From NCBI GenBank assembly GCA_913062575.1, contig CAJXVT010000002.1, positions 1 through 64,000 of the forward strand: 64,000 nt of DNA, given 5' to 3'. The stretch comes from an uncultured Flavobacteriaceae bacterium. Lineage in GTDB: Bacteria > Bacteroidota > Bacteroidia > Flavobacteriales > Flavobacteriaceae. The translations under genes and the position numbers were made by a program. This document shows positions 40,063-50,024 of this stretch, in pieces; within the stretch, counting starts at the first letter, position 1; every line of letters starts with the position of its first letter. Under the pieces are notes generated by a model. It did no database searches, was not told the DNA's origin, and was given only the letters and a program-made list of their open reading frames with translations.

Positions 40063-43000
40063 ATGCAAAACAAAGGACTAATCAGATTATTCGCTATCCT
40101 TTTTGGAATAGTAAGTTTATACCAACTATCATTTACCTATTTCGCAGGGAATATTGAAGATGATGCAAAAGCATATGCCAAGGCAAAAGTTACCGATAAT
40201 GACGGTAAAAAATTAGCCGCTTTTGAGAAAATATATTTAGACAGTATTGGAAACATTAAAACTGTTGATTTAGGCTTTACTAATTATAGTTACAACGAGA
40301 TTAGAGACAAAGAGATGAATCTAGGTCTTGATTTAAAAGGTGGAATCAACGCAATCTTACAAGTTTCTGTAAAAGACATCTTAATTGGATTGTCTAACGA
40401 ATCTAAAAACACTGCTTTTAGACAAGCTTTAGTAGCTGCAGATGCAGCTCAAAAAAACAGTTCAGACACGTATTTAAACTTATTCTTTATTGAATTTGAA
40501 AAAAACGCAAATGGAACAAAATTAAGTGACCCTTCAATTTTTGGAACTAAAAACCTAGCCGATAAAGGAATCAACTTTAATAAAACAAATAATGAAGTTA
40601 AACCAATCATTCAAAAAGAAATTGACAATTCTATAAATACTGCATTTGAAGTATTACGTAGTAGAATTGATAAATTTGGTGTTGCTCAACCTAACATTCA
40701 ACGTTTAGGGAACTCTGGAAGAATTCAAATTGAATTACCAGGAGCTAAAGATATTGCTCGTGTAAGAAGATTATTAGAAAGCACAGCTAAATTACAATTC
40801 TGGGAAGTATATACTAACGAGGAGATTATTGCATTTTTTATCTCAGCGAATTCAAAAGTTACTGAGATTTTAAAAGATGAAAACACTTCAGCTATTGACA
40901 CAATCAAGAAGAAAGACAATATCGACAACTTGTTAGGAGGAAAAGATTCGACTCAAGTGAATACTCAAAAAAGCTTGTTCACATACCTATCTCCAGCCTA
41001 CGGTCAAGGATACCCGAGAAGTTCTACTGTTGCAACAGCTAAGGTTTCTGATACCGCAAGAGTTAATCAATTATTAGCTACTAAAGAAGTAAGAGATTTA
41101 TTACCAGCCAACTTAAGATATGTTAAGTTTTTATGGGATTATAAAGGATTTACTCCAGGACAACAAAATGGACAACCAGCATTATCTGGTGCAAATAGTA
41201 TTGAAAGAATTAATTTATATGCAATTAAATCTAACAGAAAAGACAAAGCGACAATTGAAGGTGATGTAATTGTTGATGCTTCTCAAGAATTTGACCAATT
41301 AGGAAGCAAGCCTGAGGTTAGTATGACAATGAACAGTACAGGTGCTAAACAATGGGAGAAAATGACTACTGATAACGCAGGAAACTTTGTTGCTGTAGTA
41401 TTAGATGATTATGTATATACAGCTCCATCTGTAAATCAACCAATTATTGGTGGTAGAACTTCTATCTCTGGAGGATCAATGACTATTACTGAAGCACAAG
41501 ATATTGCGACTGTATTAAAAGCTGGTAAACTACCTGCTGCTGCTAGAATTATTGAATCTGATGTTGTTGGACCATCTTTAGGACAAGAATCTATTGATAA
41601 ATCTTTCAACTCTTTTGGATTGGCAATTGCATTGGTATTAATCTGGATGTTCTTTTACTACGGAAAAGCTGGATTATACGCAAACGTTGCATTGATCGTA
41701 AATATCTTATTCATATTCGGAATTTTAGCATCGTTTAGTGCTGTGTTAACATTGCCTGGAATTGCAGGAATTATCTTAACAATAGGTATGTCTGTAGATG
41801 CCAACGTAATTATTTTTGAAAGAATTAAAGAAGGATTAAGAGGTGGTAAAGGATTAAAATTAGCAGTTGAAGATGGATTTAGTGTAAAAGGAGCTTTATC
41901 TGCAATTATTGATGCCAACATTACTACTTTATTAACAGGTATTATTTTATATGTTTTTGGAACAGGACCAATTAAAGGATTTGCATTGACATTAATGATT
42001 GGTATTGCAACATCATTATTTACTGCTGTATTTATTACACGTATGTTAATTGATGGAGCTGTAAACAAAAACAGCAACTTAACTTTTAATACTTCAATTA
42101 CTAAAAACTGGTTCCAAAGAATCAATATTGAATTTTTAAGAAAACGTAAAATTGGATATATTGTATCTGGTGCAATAATTCTTGGTGGAATCATTTCTAT
42201 TTTTTCTCCAAGTATGGGATTAAAACAAGGAGTTGATTTTAAAGGAGGTCGTTCTTATGTTGTTCGTTTTGATCAACCAATGAATGCTACTAAAGTAAGA
42301 AACGAATTGACAACTGTATTTATTGGAGCGCCAGAAGTAAAAACTTATGGAGCATCTAACCAGTTAAAAATCACTACTGCTTTTAAAATAGATGATGAAG
42401 GAATTACCGCTGATGAAGAAGTACAAACTGCTTTATACAATGGATTAAAAGCACATTTAGGAAATACTACCTACGAAAACTTCAAACCTGGATTTGAAAA
42501 AGCTGAAAACGCAAGTGGTATTATGAGTGCTAGAAAAGTAGACCCAACTATTGCAGATGATATTAAAACATCAGCATTATGGGCCGTAATAGGTTCTTTA
42601 ATTGTAGTATTCTTATATATTCTACTACGTTTTAGAAAAGTATCATTTAGTATTGGTGCTGTAGTTGCGGTATTCCACGATGTATTAATCGTACTAGGGA
42701 TCTTCTCTATCTTATACAAGGTTATGCCATTTGATATGGAAATCGGACAATCATTTATTGCTGCAATTCTAACTGTTGTTGGATACTCTCTGAATGATAC
42801 CGTGGTAATTTTTGATAGAATTAGAGAGTTTGCTGGACTACATAAAAATTGGAAATACACTGAAGTTGTAGACAAAGCCTTAAGTAGTACTTTAGGAAGA
42901 ACAATCAATACATCTTTAACAACATTATTAGTAATGTTATCTATCTTCTTATTTGGAGGAGATTCTATTAAAGGATTTATGTTCGCATTAATTATTGGTG

Positions 43001-43080
43001 TTGTAGTAGGAACCTACTCTTCATTATTTATTGCAACTCCTGTAATGTTTGATACTTCTAAAAAAGAAGAAATAGAATAA
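40063..43080 (+). CDS. secDF: Fused protein translocase subunit SecDF
   Basis: LGLDLKGGINAILQV, GMSVDANVIIFERIKE, second half GVDFKGGRSYVVRF and GYSLNDTVVIFDRIRE. Confidence 0.97.
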   Translation: MQNKGLIRLFAILFGIVSLYQLSFTYFAGNIEDDAKAYAKAKVTDNDGKKLAAFEKIYLDSIGNIKTVDLGFTNYSYNEIRDKEMNLGLDLKGGINAILQVSVKDILIGLSNESKNTAFRQALVAADAAQKNSSDTYLNLFFIEFEKNANGTKLSDPSIFGTKNLADKGINFNKTNNEVKPIIQKEIDNSINTAFEVLRSRIDKFGVAQPNIQRLGNSGRIQIELPGAKDIARVRRLLESTAKLQFWEVYTNEEIIAFFISANSKVTEILKDENTSAIDTIKKKDNIDNLLGGKDSTQVNTQKSLFTYLSPAYGQGYPRSSTVATAKVSDTARVNQLLATKEVRDLLPANLRYVKFLWDYKGFTPGQQNGQPALSGANSIERINLYAIKSNRKDKATIEGDVIVDASQEFDQLGSKPEVSMTMNSTGAKQWEKMTTDNAGNFVAVVLDDYVYTAPSVNQPIIGGRTSISGGSMTITEAQDIATVLKAGKLPAAARIIESDVVGPSLGQESIDKSFNSFGLAIALVLIWMFFYYGKAGLYANVALIVNILFIFGILASFSAVLTLPGIAGIILTIGMSVDANVIIFERIKEGLRGGKGLKLAVEDGFSVKGALSAIIDANITTLLTGIILYVFGTGPIKGFALTLMIGIATSLFTAVFITRMLIDGAVNKNSNLTFNTSITKNWFQRINIEFLRKRKIGYIVSGAIILGGIISIFSPSMGLKQGVDFKGGRSYVVRFDQPMNATKVRNELTTVFIGAPEVKTYGASNQLKITTAFKIDDEGITADEEVQTALYNGLKAHLGNTTYENFKPGFEKAENASGIMSARKVDPTIADDIKTSALWAVIGSLIVVFLYILLRFRKVSFSIGAVVAVFHDVLIVLGIFSILYKVMPFDMEIGQSFIAAILTVVGYSLNDTVVIFDRIREFAGLHKNWKYTEVVDKALSSTLGRTINTSLTTLLVMLSIFLFGGDSIKGFMFALIIGVVVGTYSSLFIATPVMFDTSKKEEIE

Positions 43081-43102
43081 AAATTATAGACAACTATAAA
43101 TC

Positions 43103-43135
43103 AACCGTTTTGAACAAAATTCAAAACGGTTTTTT
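43103..43135 (+). terminator. Intrinsic terminator after secDF
   Basis: AACCGTTTTGAA-CAAAA-TTCAAAACGGTTTTTT. Confidence 0.85.
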
Positions 43136-43159
43136 CATTCAATAACGTATCTTTGCAAA

Positions 43160-43711
43160 ATGAGCACAATAAAACTACATGATTTGCATTTTAAACCTTT
43201 TATAAAGGAAGAAGAAATCAATAGTATTGTTCAAACTTTAGTACAACAAGTACAGGAAGATTGCAAAGGAGAAACACCATTGTTTATAGGGATCTTAAAC
43301 GGTTCTTTTATGTTTGTTTCTGACTTTGTAAAATCCTATAAAGGAGATTGTGAAGTTTCATTTGTAAAGTTAGCTTCTTATGAAGGCACATCTACAACTG
43401 ATAAAGTAAAACAACTTCTTGGTATCAATGAAAATATAGAAGGTAGAACTGTTGTTATTTTAGAAGACATTATAGACACAGGAAACACCTTACAAGAAAT
43501 ATATAACATTTTTAAAGACAAAAAAGTAAAGCAATTAAAAGTTGTAACCTTATTCTTTAAACCAGATGTATTCAAAAAAGAATTACCAATAGATTATATT
43601 GGAAAAAGTATTCCAGATAAATTTATTGTAGGCTATGGTCTAGACTATAATGGCTTAGGAAGAAACAAGCCAGCCATTTATCAATTATCAACAACACAAC
43701 ATAAGAAATGA
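43160..43711 (+). CDS. hpt: Hypoxanthine phosphoribosyltransferase
   Basis: VVILEDIIDTGNTLQEI PRPP motif; LNGSFMFVSDFV. Confidence 0.93.
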   Translation: MSTIKLHDLHFKPFIKEEEINSIVQTLVQQVQEDCKGETPLFIGILNGSFMFVSDFVKSYKGDCEVSFVKLASYEGTSTTDKVKQLLGINENIEGRTVVILEDIIDTGNTLQEIYNIFKDKKVKQLKVVTLFFKPDVFKKELPIDYIGKSIPDKFIVGYGLDYNGLGRNKPAIYQLSTTQHKK

Positions 43712-44280
43712 AAAACATTGTATTATTTGGACCTCCAGGAGCAGGAAAAGGTACACAAGCAACACTATTAAAAGAAAAGTATAGTTTAATTCATATTTCA
43801 ACTGGTGATGTATTCAGATACAACATCAAAAACGAAACAGAATTAGGGCTATTAGCAAAAAAATATATGGATGAAGGAGATTTAGTTCCTGATGAAGTGA
43901 CCATTAATATGCTAAAAGCTGAAGTAAACAAAAATGCTGGCGCTAATGGATTTATCTTTGATGGATTTCCAAGAACAGAATCTCAAGCAATAGCATTGGA
44001 TGCTTTTTTAGAGGAGAAAGGAGAAAAAATAAACGGAATGGTCGCTTTAGAAGTTTCTGAAGATTTATTAGTTGCTCGTTTATTAGAAAGAGGAAAAACA
44101 AGTGGACGAACAGATGATACTGACGAAAGTAAAATCAGAAATCGTTTTAACGAATACAATACAAAAACAGCAGTTTTAAAAGATTATTATCAAGCTCAAG
44201 GGAATTATTACGGAGCTGATGGTGTTGGTAGTATTGAAGATATCACAAACCGTTTAGCTGACGTTTTTGACAAGCTATAA
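43708..44280 (+). CDS. adk: Adenylate kinase
   Basis: LFGPPGAGKGTQA, HISTGDVFR, FDGFPRTESQA; 4-bp overlap with hpt. Confidence 0.97.
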   Translation: MKNIVLFGPPGAGKGTQATLLKEKYSLIHISTGDVFRYNIKNETELGLLAKKYMDEGDLVPDEVTINMLKAEVNKNAGANGFIFDGFPRTESQAIALDAFLEEKGEKINGMVALEVSEDLLVARLLERGKTSGRTDDTDESKIRNRFNEYNTKTAVLKDYYQAQGNYYGADGVGSIEDITNRLADVFDKL

Positions 44281-44356
44281 ACAAGTGTTTATGCGTTAAA
44301 TCGTTTATTTATCAAAAGTAAACCATTAAACAAATCGACATATAAACAATAGAGAG

Positions 44357-45346
44357 ATGACTGAAGGAAATTTTGTTGACTACATAAAAGTATTTGCTTC
44401 TTCTGGAGATGGTGGTAGTGGATCTATGCACTTACACAGAGAGAAGTTTATTACAAAAGGTGGTCCAGATGGTGGAGATGGCGGACGCGGAGGCCATATT
44501 ATTATTCGCGGTAATAAAAGTCTGTGGACATTATTTCACTTAAAGTTTAGAAAACACTTTAGAGCAGATCCAGGAGGTTCTGGAAGCAAAAGTAGAAGTA
44601 CTGGACACGATGGTAAAGATGTGTATGTAGATGTACCTTTAGGAACTATTATTAGAGACGCAGATACTAATGAAATTCTTTTTGAAGTAACTGAAGAAGG
44701 ACAAGAAATTGTAATGCTACGTGGTGGAAAAGGTGGCTTAGGAAACTGGCACTTTAAGTCTTCTACAAACCAAACTCCTAGATACTCACAACCAGGAATG
44801 GAAGGAGCTGAAGGATGGTTTTTATTAGAGTTAAAATTATTAGCTGATGTTGGTTTAGTTGGATTTCCAAATGCTGGAAAATCTACTTTATTATCAGTAA
44901 TTACTTCAGCAAAACCAAAAATTGCTGATTATGCTTTTACAACACTAAAACCAAATTTAGGAATTGTAGAATACCGCAATTATAAAAGTTTTGTAATGGC
45001 AGATATTCCAGGGATAATTGAAGGTGCTGCTGAAGGAAAAGGATTAGGACATCGCTTTTTACGTCATATTGAACGTAATTCGACCTTATTATTTTTAATC
45101 CCGGCAGATAGCGATGACATCAATAAAGAATACAACATTCTATTGAACGAATTAAAAACTCACAACCCAGAATTATTAGATAAAACAAGATTGCTTGCAA
45201 TTTCTAAAGATGACATGTTAGATGATGAATTGAGAGCAGAAATCTCTAAAGAATTACCTACTGAGATTCCGCATATTTTCTTTTCATCAATAGCACATAC
45301 AGGCTTAATGGAATTGAAAGATAAATTATGGCAAATGTTAAACTAA
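44357..45346 (+). CDS. obgE: GTPase Obg/CgtA
   Basis: Glycine-rich OBG domain, [38 protein letters not shown]. Confidence 0.97.
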   Translation: MTEGNFVDYIKVFASSGDGGSGSMHLHREKFITKGGPDGGDGGRGGHIIIRGNKSLWTLFHLKFRKHFRADPGGSGSKSRSTGHDGKDVYVDVPLGTIIRDADTNEILFEVTEEGQEIVMLRGGKGGLGNWHFKSSTNQTPRYSQPGMEGAEGWFLLELKLLADVGLVGFPNAGKSTLLSVITSAKPKIADYAFTTLKPNLGIVEYRNYKSFVMADIPGIIEGAAEGKGLGHRFLRHIERNSTLLFLIPADSDDINKEYNILLNELKTHNPELLDKTRLLAISKDDMLDDELRAEISKELPTEIPHIFFSSIAHTGLMELKDKLWQMLN

Positions 45347-45368
45347 CCTGTTTAGTTTTACAACTTTT

Positions 45369-45404
45369 AAAAAATAGATTTTCGGAAACGGAAATCTATT
45401 TTTT
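45369..45404. terminator. Bidirectional intrinsic terminator
   Basis: AAAATAGATTTTCG-GAAA-CGGAAATCTATTTTTT between convergent genes; overlaps the 3' end of the minus-strand CDS. Confidence 0.75.
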
Positions 45405-45884
45405 ATTTACAACAATTTGTATTGGTATTTGATATTGTGTAGCAACCGGAATACCTCTTTTTGTTGCAGGAAATAGTTTTGGTAAATTCTGCACACTAAC
45501 ACGAATCAAACTATCAATAACTGGAATAGTTATTTTTAAAGAGTCAGAAACAGCTATTTTGTTTGCAATTGTATTTCCTTTATTATCAATCACAACAACC
45601 AATTGAATGGTTTCATTAATTGCTTTTCTGACTTCTAACTTATGTTTGGATAGACTTTCTGAAATGTGTTTGTGAATTGTAATTCTAAAGCATTTGTCTT
45701 TCGCTGCTTTTTCAAAAATGGAATCGCAAACAGCAAAAGATGGAGAAACATCCACAGAATTGAAATCTATAATTGTATCTACTTGTTGCAACTGAGACTT
45801 CTTCTTCAAATTGAAAAAATCACAAGATGTACAAATACTAATTAATAGAAAAAGAGAAATTATCCGAAATCGCATGTTGTTCAT
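45396..45884 (-). CDS. Lipoprotein with TonB_C-like C-terminus
   Basis: Lipobox SICTSCD; C-terminus LPKLFPATKRGIPVATQYQIPIQIVV resembles TonB_C. Confidence 0.65.
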   Translation of the reverse strand: MNNMRFRIISLFLLISICTSCDFFNLKKKSQLQQVDTIIDFNSVDVSPSFAVCDSIFEKAAKDKCFRITIHKHISESLSKHKLEVRKAINETIQLVVVIDNKGNTIANKIAVSDSLKITIPVIDSLIRVSVQNLPKLFPATKRGIPVATQYQIPIQIVVNKK

Positions 45885-45931
45885 TTACAAAGTAAAAGTA
45901 CAATTTAAAACTTGTTCAAAAAAACAAACAA

Positions 45932-47185
45932 CTACCCTACTTTTTCACCTTTTAAAAACAGCTCTTTTTTAATTTCTTTCATCCTTTTTTTAACAAAAGC
46001 AGTTATATCTTTATCCTTTTCTTCAAAATCCATCACATAGTTATCATACAAGTTATACGCAATTTTTTTATCCTTGTAAAAAGAATCTGAAGTCAATGCC
46101 AATTGATAAGACACTTTATATCTTTTTCTATTTTCTACTAAAGATTTCTTAAACATTGCAATAGCCATTTTTGATTGTTTCATTTCTAAATACAACAACC
46201 CTAGGCTGTAATATTCTTCGTCTCTTCTTTTCTTACCTTTAGTTGTTGATCTAAAATAGCTAAACATCGCTTTTCTAAGCTTTTTCTTTTCCTTATATAT
46301 ATGACCTAAATACAAGTCTATTTTAAAATCTTCTTTATCTAATACTTGTGCTACTTTAAAATTCACCTCTGCTAAATTCAACGAGTCAATATTAAAATAA
46401 GACCGACCCAACATTTTTTTGTTATATAAATCGTTTGGATTTATTGAATCTAATATTCGCAATCTGACAATTGCTTTATCGTATTTTTCACTTCTAAAAA
46501 GGTCATTTATTTTCAACTTGTTTAAGTTGATGTGTAAACTATCTAACAACAATCCTTTATCCATAAATAACCGAGAAGAATCCTTTTTCCTTAATAACGA
46601 AAATGTTTTTGCCAATTGATATACCGACTTAATATGAGTACTATCACTTTTAAAAGCTCTTAGAAAATTATCTAACATTCCATTCCCATCTGCTTTTCTA
46701 GCAGCAATTAGCCCTAATTTATAGTGGTAATTAGGATTACTAGGATCATCTTTAGAAAGTGAACTAAAAACCGCTTCTGCTCTCTTAATATTATTAACAG
46801 ATAGATACAGTTTCCCTAATTGATATCTGATGATTAAATTATCAGAATCTTTTTCTAATAGAGGTTCATAAATTTTAATCGCTTTTTTGTATTTCTTTAA
46901 TGTTCGATACGAATTTGCTAGCAATAATTGAACCTTAAAAGAATCCTCAAAATGCAGTGACCTATTAAAATACACAATGGCATTTTTAAAATCATCTATT
47001 GAAGCATAAATAGCGCCTATTTTATAATTAGACACATTTTGTAATGTATCTAATGCTTTTAAATTGGATAACGCCAAACGGTATCTTCCTTTTTCTAACA
47101 AACTATCTGCATGAGAAAAAGTAGAAGTTTGCGCTCCTACTTTTATACTCACACATACTACTAATAGTATATATAACTTTTTCAT
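45932..47185 (-). CDS. Tetratricopeptide-repeat protein
   Basis: Signal peptide and repeated TPR-like helices (e.g. LIIRYQLGKLYLSVNNIKRAEAVF). Confidence 0.85.
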   Translation of the reverse strand: MKKLYILLVVCVSIKVGAQTSTFSHADSLLEKGRYRLALSNLKALDTLQNVSNYKIGAIYASIDDFKNAIVYFNRSLHFEDSFKVQLLLANSYRTLKKYKKAIKIYEPLLEKDSDNLIIRYQLGKLYLSVNNIKRAEAVFSSLSKDDPSNPNYHYKLGLIAARKADGNGMLDNFLRAFKSDSTHIKSVYQLAKTFSLLRKKDSSRLFMDKGLLLDSLHINLNKLKINDLFRSEKYDKAIVRLRILDSINPNDLYNKKMLGRSYFNIDSLNLAEVNFKVAQVLDKEDFKIDLYLGHIYKEKKKLRKAMFSYFRSTTKGKKRRDEEYYSLGLLYLEMKQSKMAIAMFKKSLVENRKRYKVSYQLALTSDSFYKDKKIAYNLYDNYVMDFEEKDKDITAFVKKRMKEIKKELFLKGEKVG

Positions 47186-47199
47186 AAATAACTATTATC

Positions 47200-48753
47200 T
47201 TATTCTACAACAAAAGAAATTGGCAACGTATATTTCACCCCAACTGTTTTACCTCGTTGTCTACCTGGTTTCATTTTAGGTAATAAACTAGCAACTCGCA
47301 ACGCTTCCTTTTTTAATATTGGATGTGGCGCTCTAGCGTTTATATCTACTATTTCTCCTGCTTCATTTATTTTAAAAAAGATAACTATCTTCTTTTCCCC
47401 TTTTGATAGCCCTAAGTTTTTAGTGAGGTCTACATTAAAGTTTCTCTGGAATGTATTTCGGGTTTTTTCGTTTAAACAGTTAATCCTTTCCTCTCTAGAC
47501 CCATTTTCACAACCTGGATAAACGGGCACCTCTTCAATGATTGAAAGCGGCACTGTGTTATTTGCTAAATCTACTATTTGTATTTTTCTTTTCATTTTAG
47601 AAAAATCAATAATATCAGCTATAGTAACCCTTCCATTATTTTTTCTATATAACACTAATTCTGCAATACCATCAAGATATTTAATTCCATGAATCTTTTC
47701 TTTATAAACATCATATTCTTTTCTCTCTGTTTCAGACAAGTTATGATAAGATATTAAGACTCCTTCAGGAATACCAGTACCAATATAATTATCAGTGAAA
47801 GTCTCTTTTTTACCAAAATACTTTTTAACCTCACCTCTAAGCTCCACAAATCTAACTTGGGTTTCCTTTTTTGCTACAGTTTGAATCTCTTCCATCTGAT
47901 TTTTCTCACAAGAAGTGTACAGTAACATACTTGCTAATAAAGGCAACAGCAACAAGTACTTTGCTTTTTTAATTTGTTTTGATTTGTTCTTTGTCATCAT
48001 AGTAATTCTTTTTTTAATGAGTGAATGTTTGTAAAATTGATTGACAAACGAAATGTTTTCAACCTGAAAAGTTTGGGCTAGTAGATTGTTGAAATAATCG
48101 TGTTTTTCGGTAGTTTTTACAACTTCAGAATCTGTAATATATTCGTGTAATAATGTTATTCTTTGCTGATAGAAATAAATCATTGGATTAAACCACATGA
48201 CTACTCTTAACAATTCGAAGAATAATAAATCTAAAGAGTGCTTTTGTTTGCTGTGAATTAACTCGTGTTCTATGATCTGCTCTTGTTTTTCTTTAGAGAT
48301 CTCTTTTCCTAAAAAAATGAAATTAAAGAAAGAAAACGCGTTGGTTTTTTGAGGTAACAATACCAATTTATAAAAGACTTTGTTTATGGTTTCATTCTTC
48401 AGAATTAATTGTCCAATCTTAAAGAGTTTTACTAAAAAGATACCCATACACAAAACAACTCCTAACCAAAATACCAAACTCAAATAATTAATAGAACCTT
48501 CTGTATAAAAAGAAGTTTGTTCTAGTATACTTTGAGGAGAGAGCATTATTTCTGGTAGAAAGATCATAATCTCTTCTGGAACTGCTTTTTGTAATGTCGG
48601 AATTTTAATCAATGGCAACACAAAAGAGATAATTGGAGTGCCCAATAAATACCATCTGTTGTATTTGTGAAATGTTTCTTTACTTAAAAAGAAATCATAC
48701 ACTGCTAAAAAAAGCACCTGAAATAATACTACTTGAATGATATACGTAATCAT
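47200..48753 (-). CDS. M56-family (BlaR1-like) metallopeptidase with C-terminal TonB_C domain
   Basis: HELIHSKQKHSLD zinc-protease motif in a multi-TM N-terminus; C-terminal IFFKINEAGEIVDINARAPHPILKKEALRVASLLPKMKPGRQRGKTVGVKYTLPISFVVE. Confidence 0.9.
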   Translation of the reverse strand: MITYIIQVVLFQVLFLAVYDFFLSKETFHKYNRWYLLGTPIISFVLPLIKIPTLQKAVPEEIMIFLPEIMLSPQSILEQTSFYTEGSINYLSLVFWLGVVLCMGIFLVKLFKIGQLILKNETINKVFYKLVLLPQKTNAFSFFNFIFLGKEISKEKQEQIIEHELIHSKQKHSLDLLFFELLRVVMWFNPMIYFYQQRITLLHEYITDSEVVKTTEKHDYFNNLLAQTFQVENISFVNQFYKHSLIKKRITMMTKNKSKQIKKAKYLLLLPLLASMLLYTSCEKNQMEEIQTVAKKETQVRFVELRGEVKKYFGKKETFTDNYIGTGIPEGVLISYHNLSETERKEYDVYKEKIHGIKYLDGIAELVLYRKNNGRVTIADIIDFSKMKRKIQIVDLANNTVPLSIIEEVPVYPGCENGSREERINCLNEKTRNTFQRNFNVDLTKNLGLSKGEKKIVIFFKINEAGEIVDINARAPHPILKKEALRVASLLPKMKPGRQRGKTVGVKYTLPISFVVE

Positions 48754-48755
48754 AG

Positions 48756-49118
48756 CTATTCTTTTTTATTAATCTCCTTCAATACACTTTCCAATTCAGA
48801 AATATCCATATCATTTTTCTTTACAAAAAACGAAACCATACTTTTAAACGAACCTCCAAAATAGCCATCCATTACTTTATGCAATGTTTGGTTGCTATAG
48901 ACATCTTTTTCTATTAAAGGAAAATACACATAGCCTCTTCCTATTGATTTATGACTTACAAATTCTTTGGTTTCTAAGATTCTTATAATGGTAGAAACAG
49001 TATTATATGCTGGTTTCGGGCTCGGTAATTGCTCAATAACTTCTTTTACTGAAGCTTCTCCTAAACTCCACAACACTTGCATAAACTGTTCTTCTGCTTT
49101 TGTTAATTGCTTACTCAT
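48756..49118 (-). CDS. BlaI/MecI/CopY-family transcriptional repressor
   Basis: LTKAEEQFMQVLWSLGEASVKEVIEQLPSPKPAYNTVSTIIRILETKEFVSHKSIGRGYVYFPL. Confidence 0.95.
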   Translation of the reverse strand: MSKQLTKAEEQFMQVLWSLGEASVKEVIEQLPSPKPAYNTVSTIIRILETKEFVSHKSIGRGYVYFPLIEKDVYSNQTLHKVMDGYFGGSFKSMVSFFVKKNDMDISELESVLKEINKKE

Positions 49119-49122
49119 CTTT

Positions 49123-49187
49123 AACTAATTTATTAGTTCAACACCGCAAATATAACTAAATATTTAGTTTAAACTAATTTCTTAGTT
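49123..49187. promoter_or_regulatory. Three BlaI-type operators overlapping the promoter of the BlaI-M56 operon
   Basis: AACTAATTTATTAGTT (49123-49138), AACTAAATATTTAGTT (49154-49169, perfect palindrome), AACTAATTTCTTAGTT (49172-49187); minus-strand -7 box TATATTTG at 49154-49147. Confidence 0.8.
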
Positions 49188-49402
49188 AAAAATAAATGGT
49201 AACAAACTTTTTGTATTTTCGTCTTATACTCAATGGATTTAGTTTTTTGGTGGTTTTTGCGCATATATTTTTTTCTTTGTTAAGACAAAATTTTTAAGCA
49301 TAGCCTCGTTATGGTTTCAAATTTTAACGAAGAGAAAGGGAAAAAGAAAAAGTAAAAAAACCGAAAAGCTATGTGCATTGAGTATATTATAGAAAAATAG
49401 CA

Positions 49403-49903
49403 ATGGACATACTTTTACTTTTCTTAGGATTCATCTTTGTTTGCTTAGGGATTATTGGTGCCTTTTTACCAATACTGCCTGGCCCATTAACAGGTTGGGT
49501 TGGCTTATTACTTTTACACTACACAAGTGCTGTGCCAAAAGATTGGACATTTTTAGGAATCACTTTAGCAGTTGCTATTGTAGTTTGGATTGTAGATTAT
49601 TTTATTCCCGCAATGGGAACAAAACGATTTGGAGGAAGTAAATATGGCGTTTACGGAACTATGATTGGATTGATCATTGGACTCTTCTCTCCCATTCCAT
49701 TCGGCATGTTGATTGGTGCTTTTGTAGGTGCATTTATTGGAGAAACAGTCTTTGACAAGAAAACCACAGACAAAGCTCTAAAAGCATCTTTTGGATCTCT
49801 TTTAGGGTTTTTAGTATCTGCAAGTATAAAACTAGGTGTTGGTGTGGTCTATTTTTGGTTTTTTATCAGCACTTTTTGGGAATATAAGTCTGCTTTCTTT
49901 TAA
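49403..49903 (+). CDS. DUF456 domain-containing membrane protein
   Basis: LGIIGAFLPILPGPLTGWVGLLLL, GSKYGVYGTMIGLIIGLF, GAFIGE motifs. Confidence 0.88.
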   Translation: MDILLLFLGFIFVCLGIIGAFLPILPGPLTGWVGLLLLHYTSAVPKDWTFLGITLAVAIVVWIVDYFIPAMGTKRFGGSKYGVYGTMIGLIIGLFSPIPFGMLIGAFVGAFIGETVFDKKTTDKALKASFGSLLGFLVSASIKLGVGVVYFWFFISTFWEYKSAFF

Positions 49904-49914
49904 AAGTTAATCAC

Positions 49915-50024
49915 AAAAAAAAAGCGTCCCATCTCAGGGAAGCTTTCCATTGGTTAACAAAACCACGACACTTTTATGAAAGTGCCAAAACAACACAACT
50001 AAATGCTACTTATTAAAAAGCAGC
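49915..50024 (-). ncRNA. Candidate structured sRNA (unannotated)
   Basis: Minus strand: promoter TTG-N19-TATATTCG (50057-50028), hairpins at 50024-50005, 49986-49967 and 49965-49951, then a terminator at 49946-49921 with T tail; no ORF on this strand. Confidence 0.6.
49921..49946 (-). terminator. Intrinsic terminator of the sRNA candidate
   Basis: Minus strand AAAGC-T-TCCC TGAGAT GGGA-C-GCTTT followed by at least 6 T. Confidence 0.7.

Noticed and set aside
41658-42908. Long antisense ORFs (178 and 145 aa) opposite secDF
   Set aside because: They lie fully inside the well-supported secDF gene on the other strand and have low-complexity Ile/Asn/Pro-rich translations typical of shadow ORFs.
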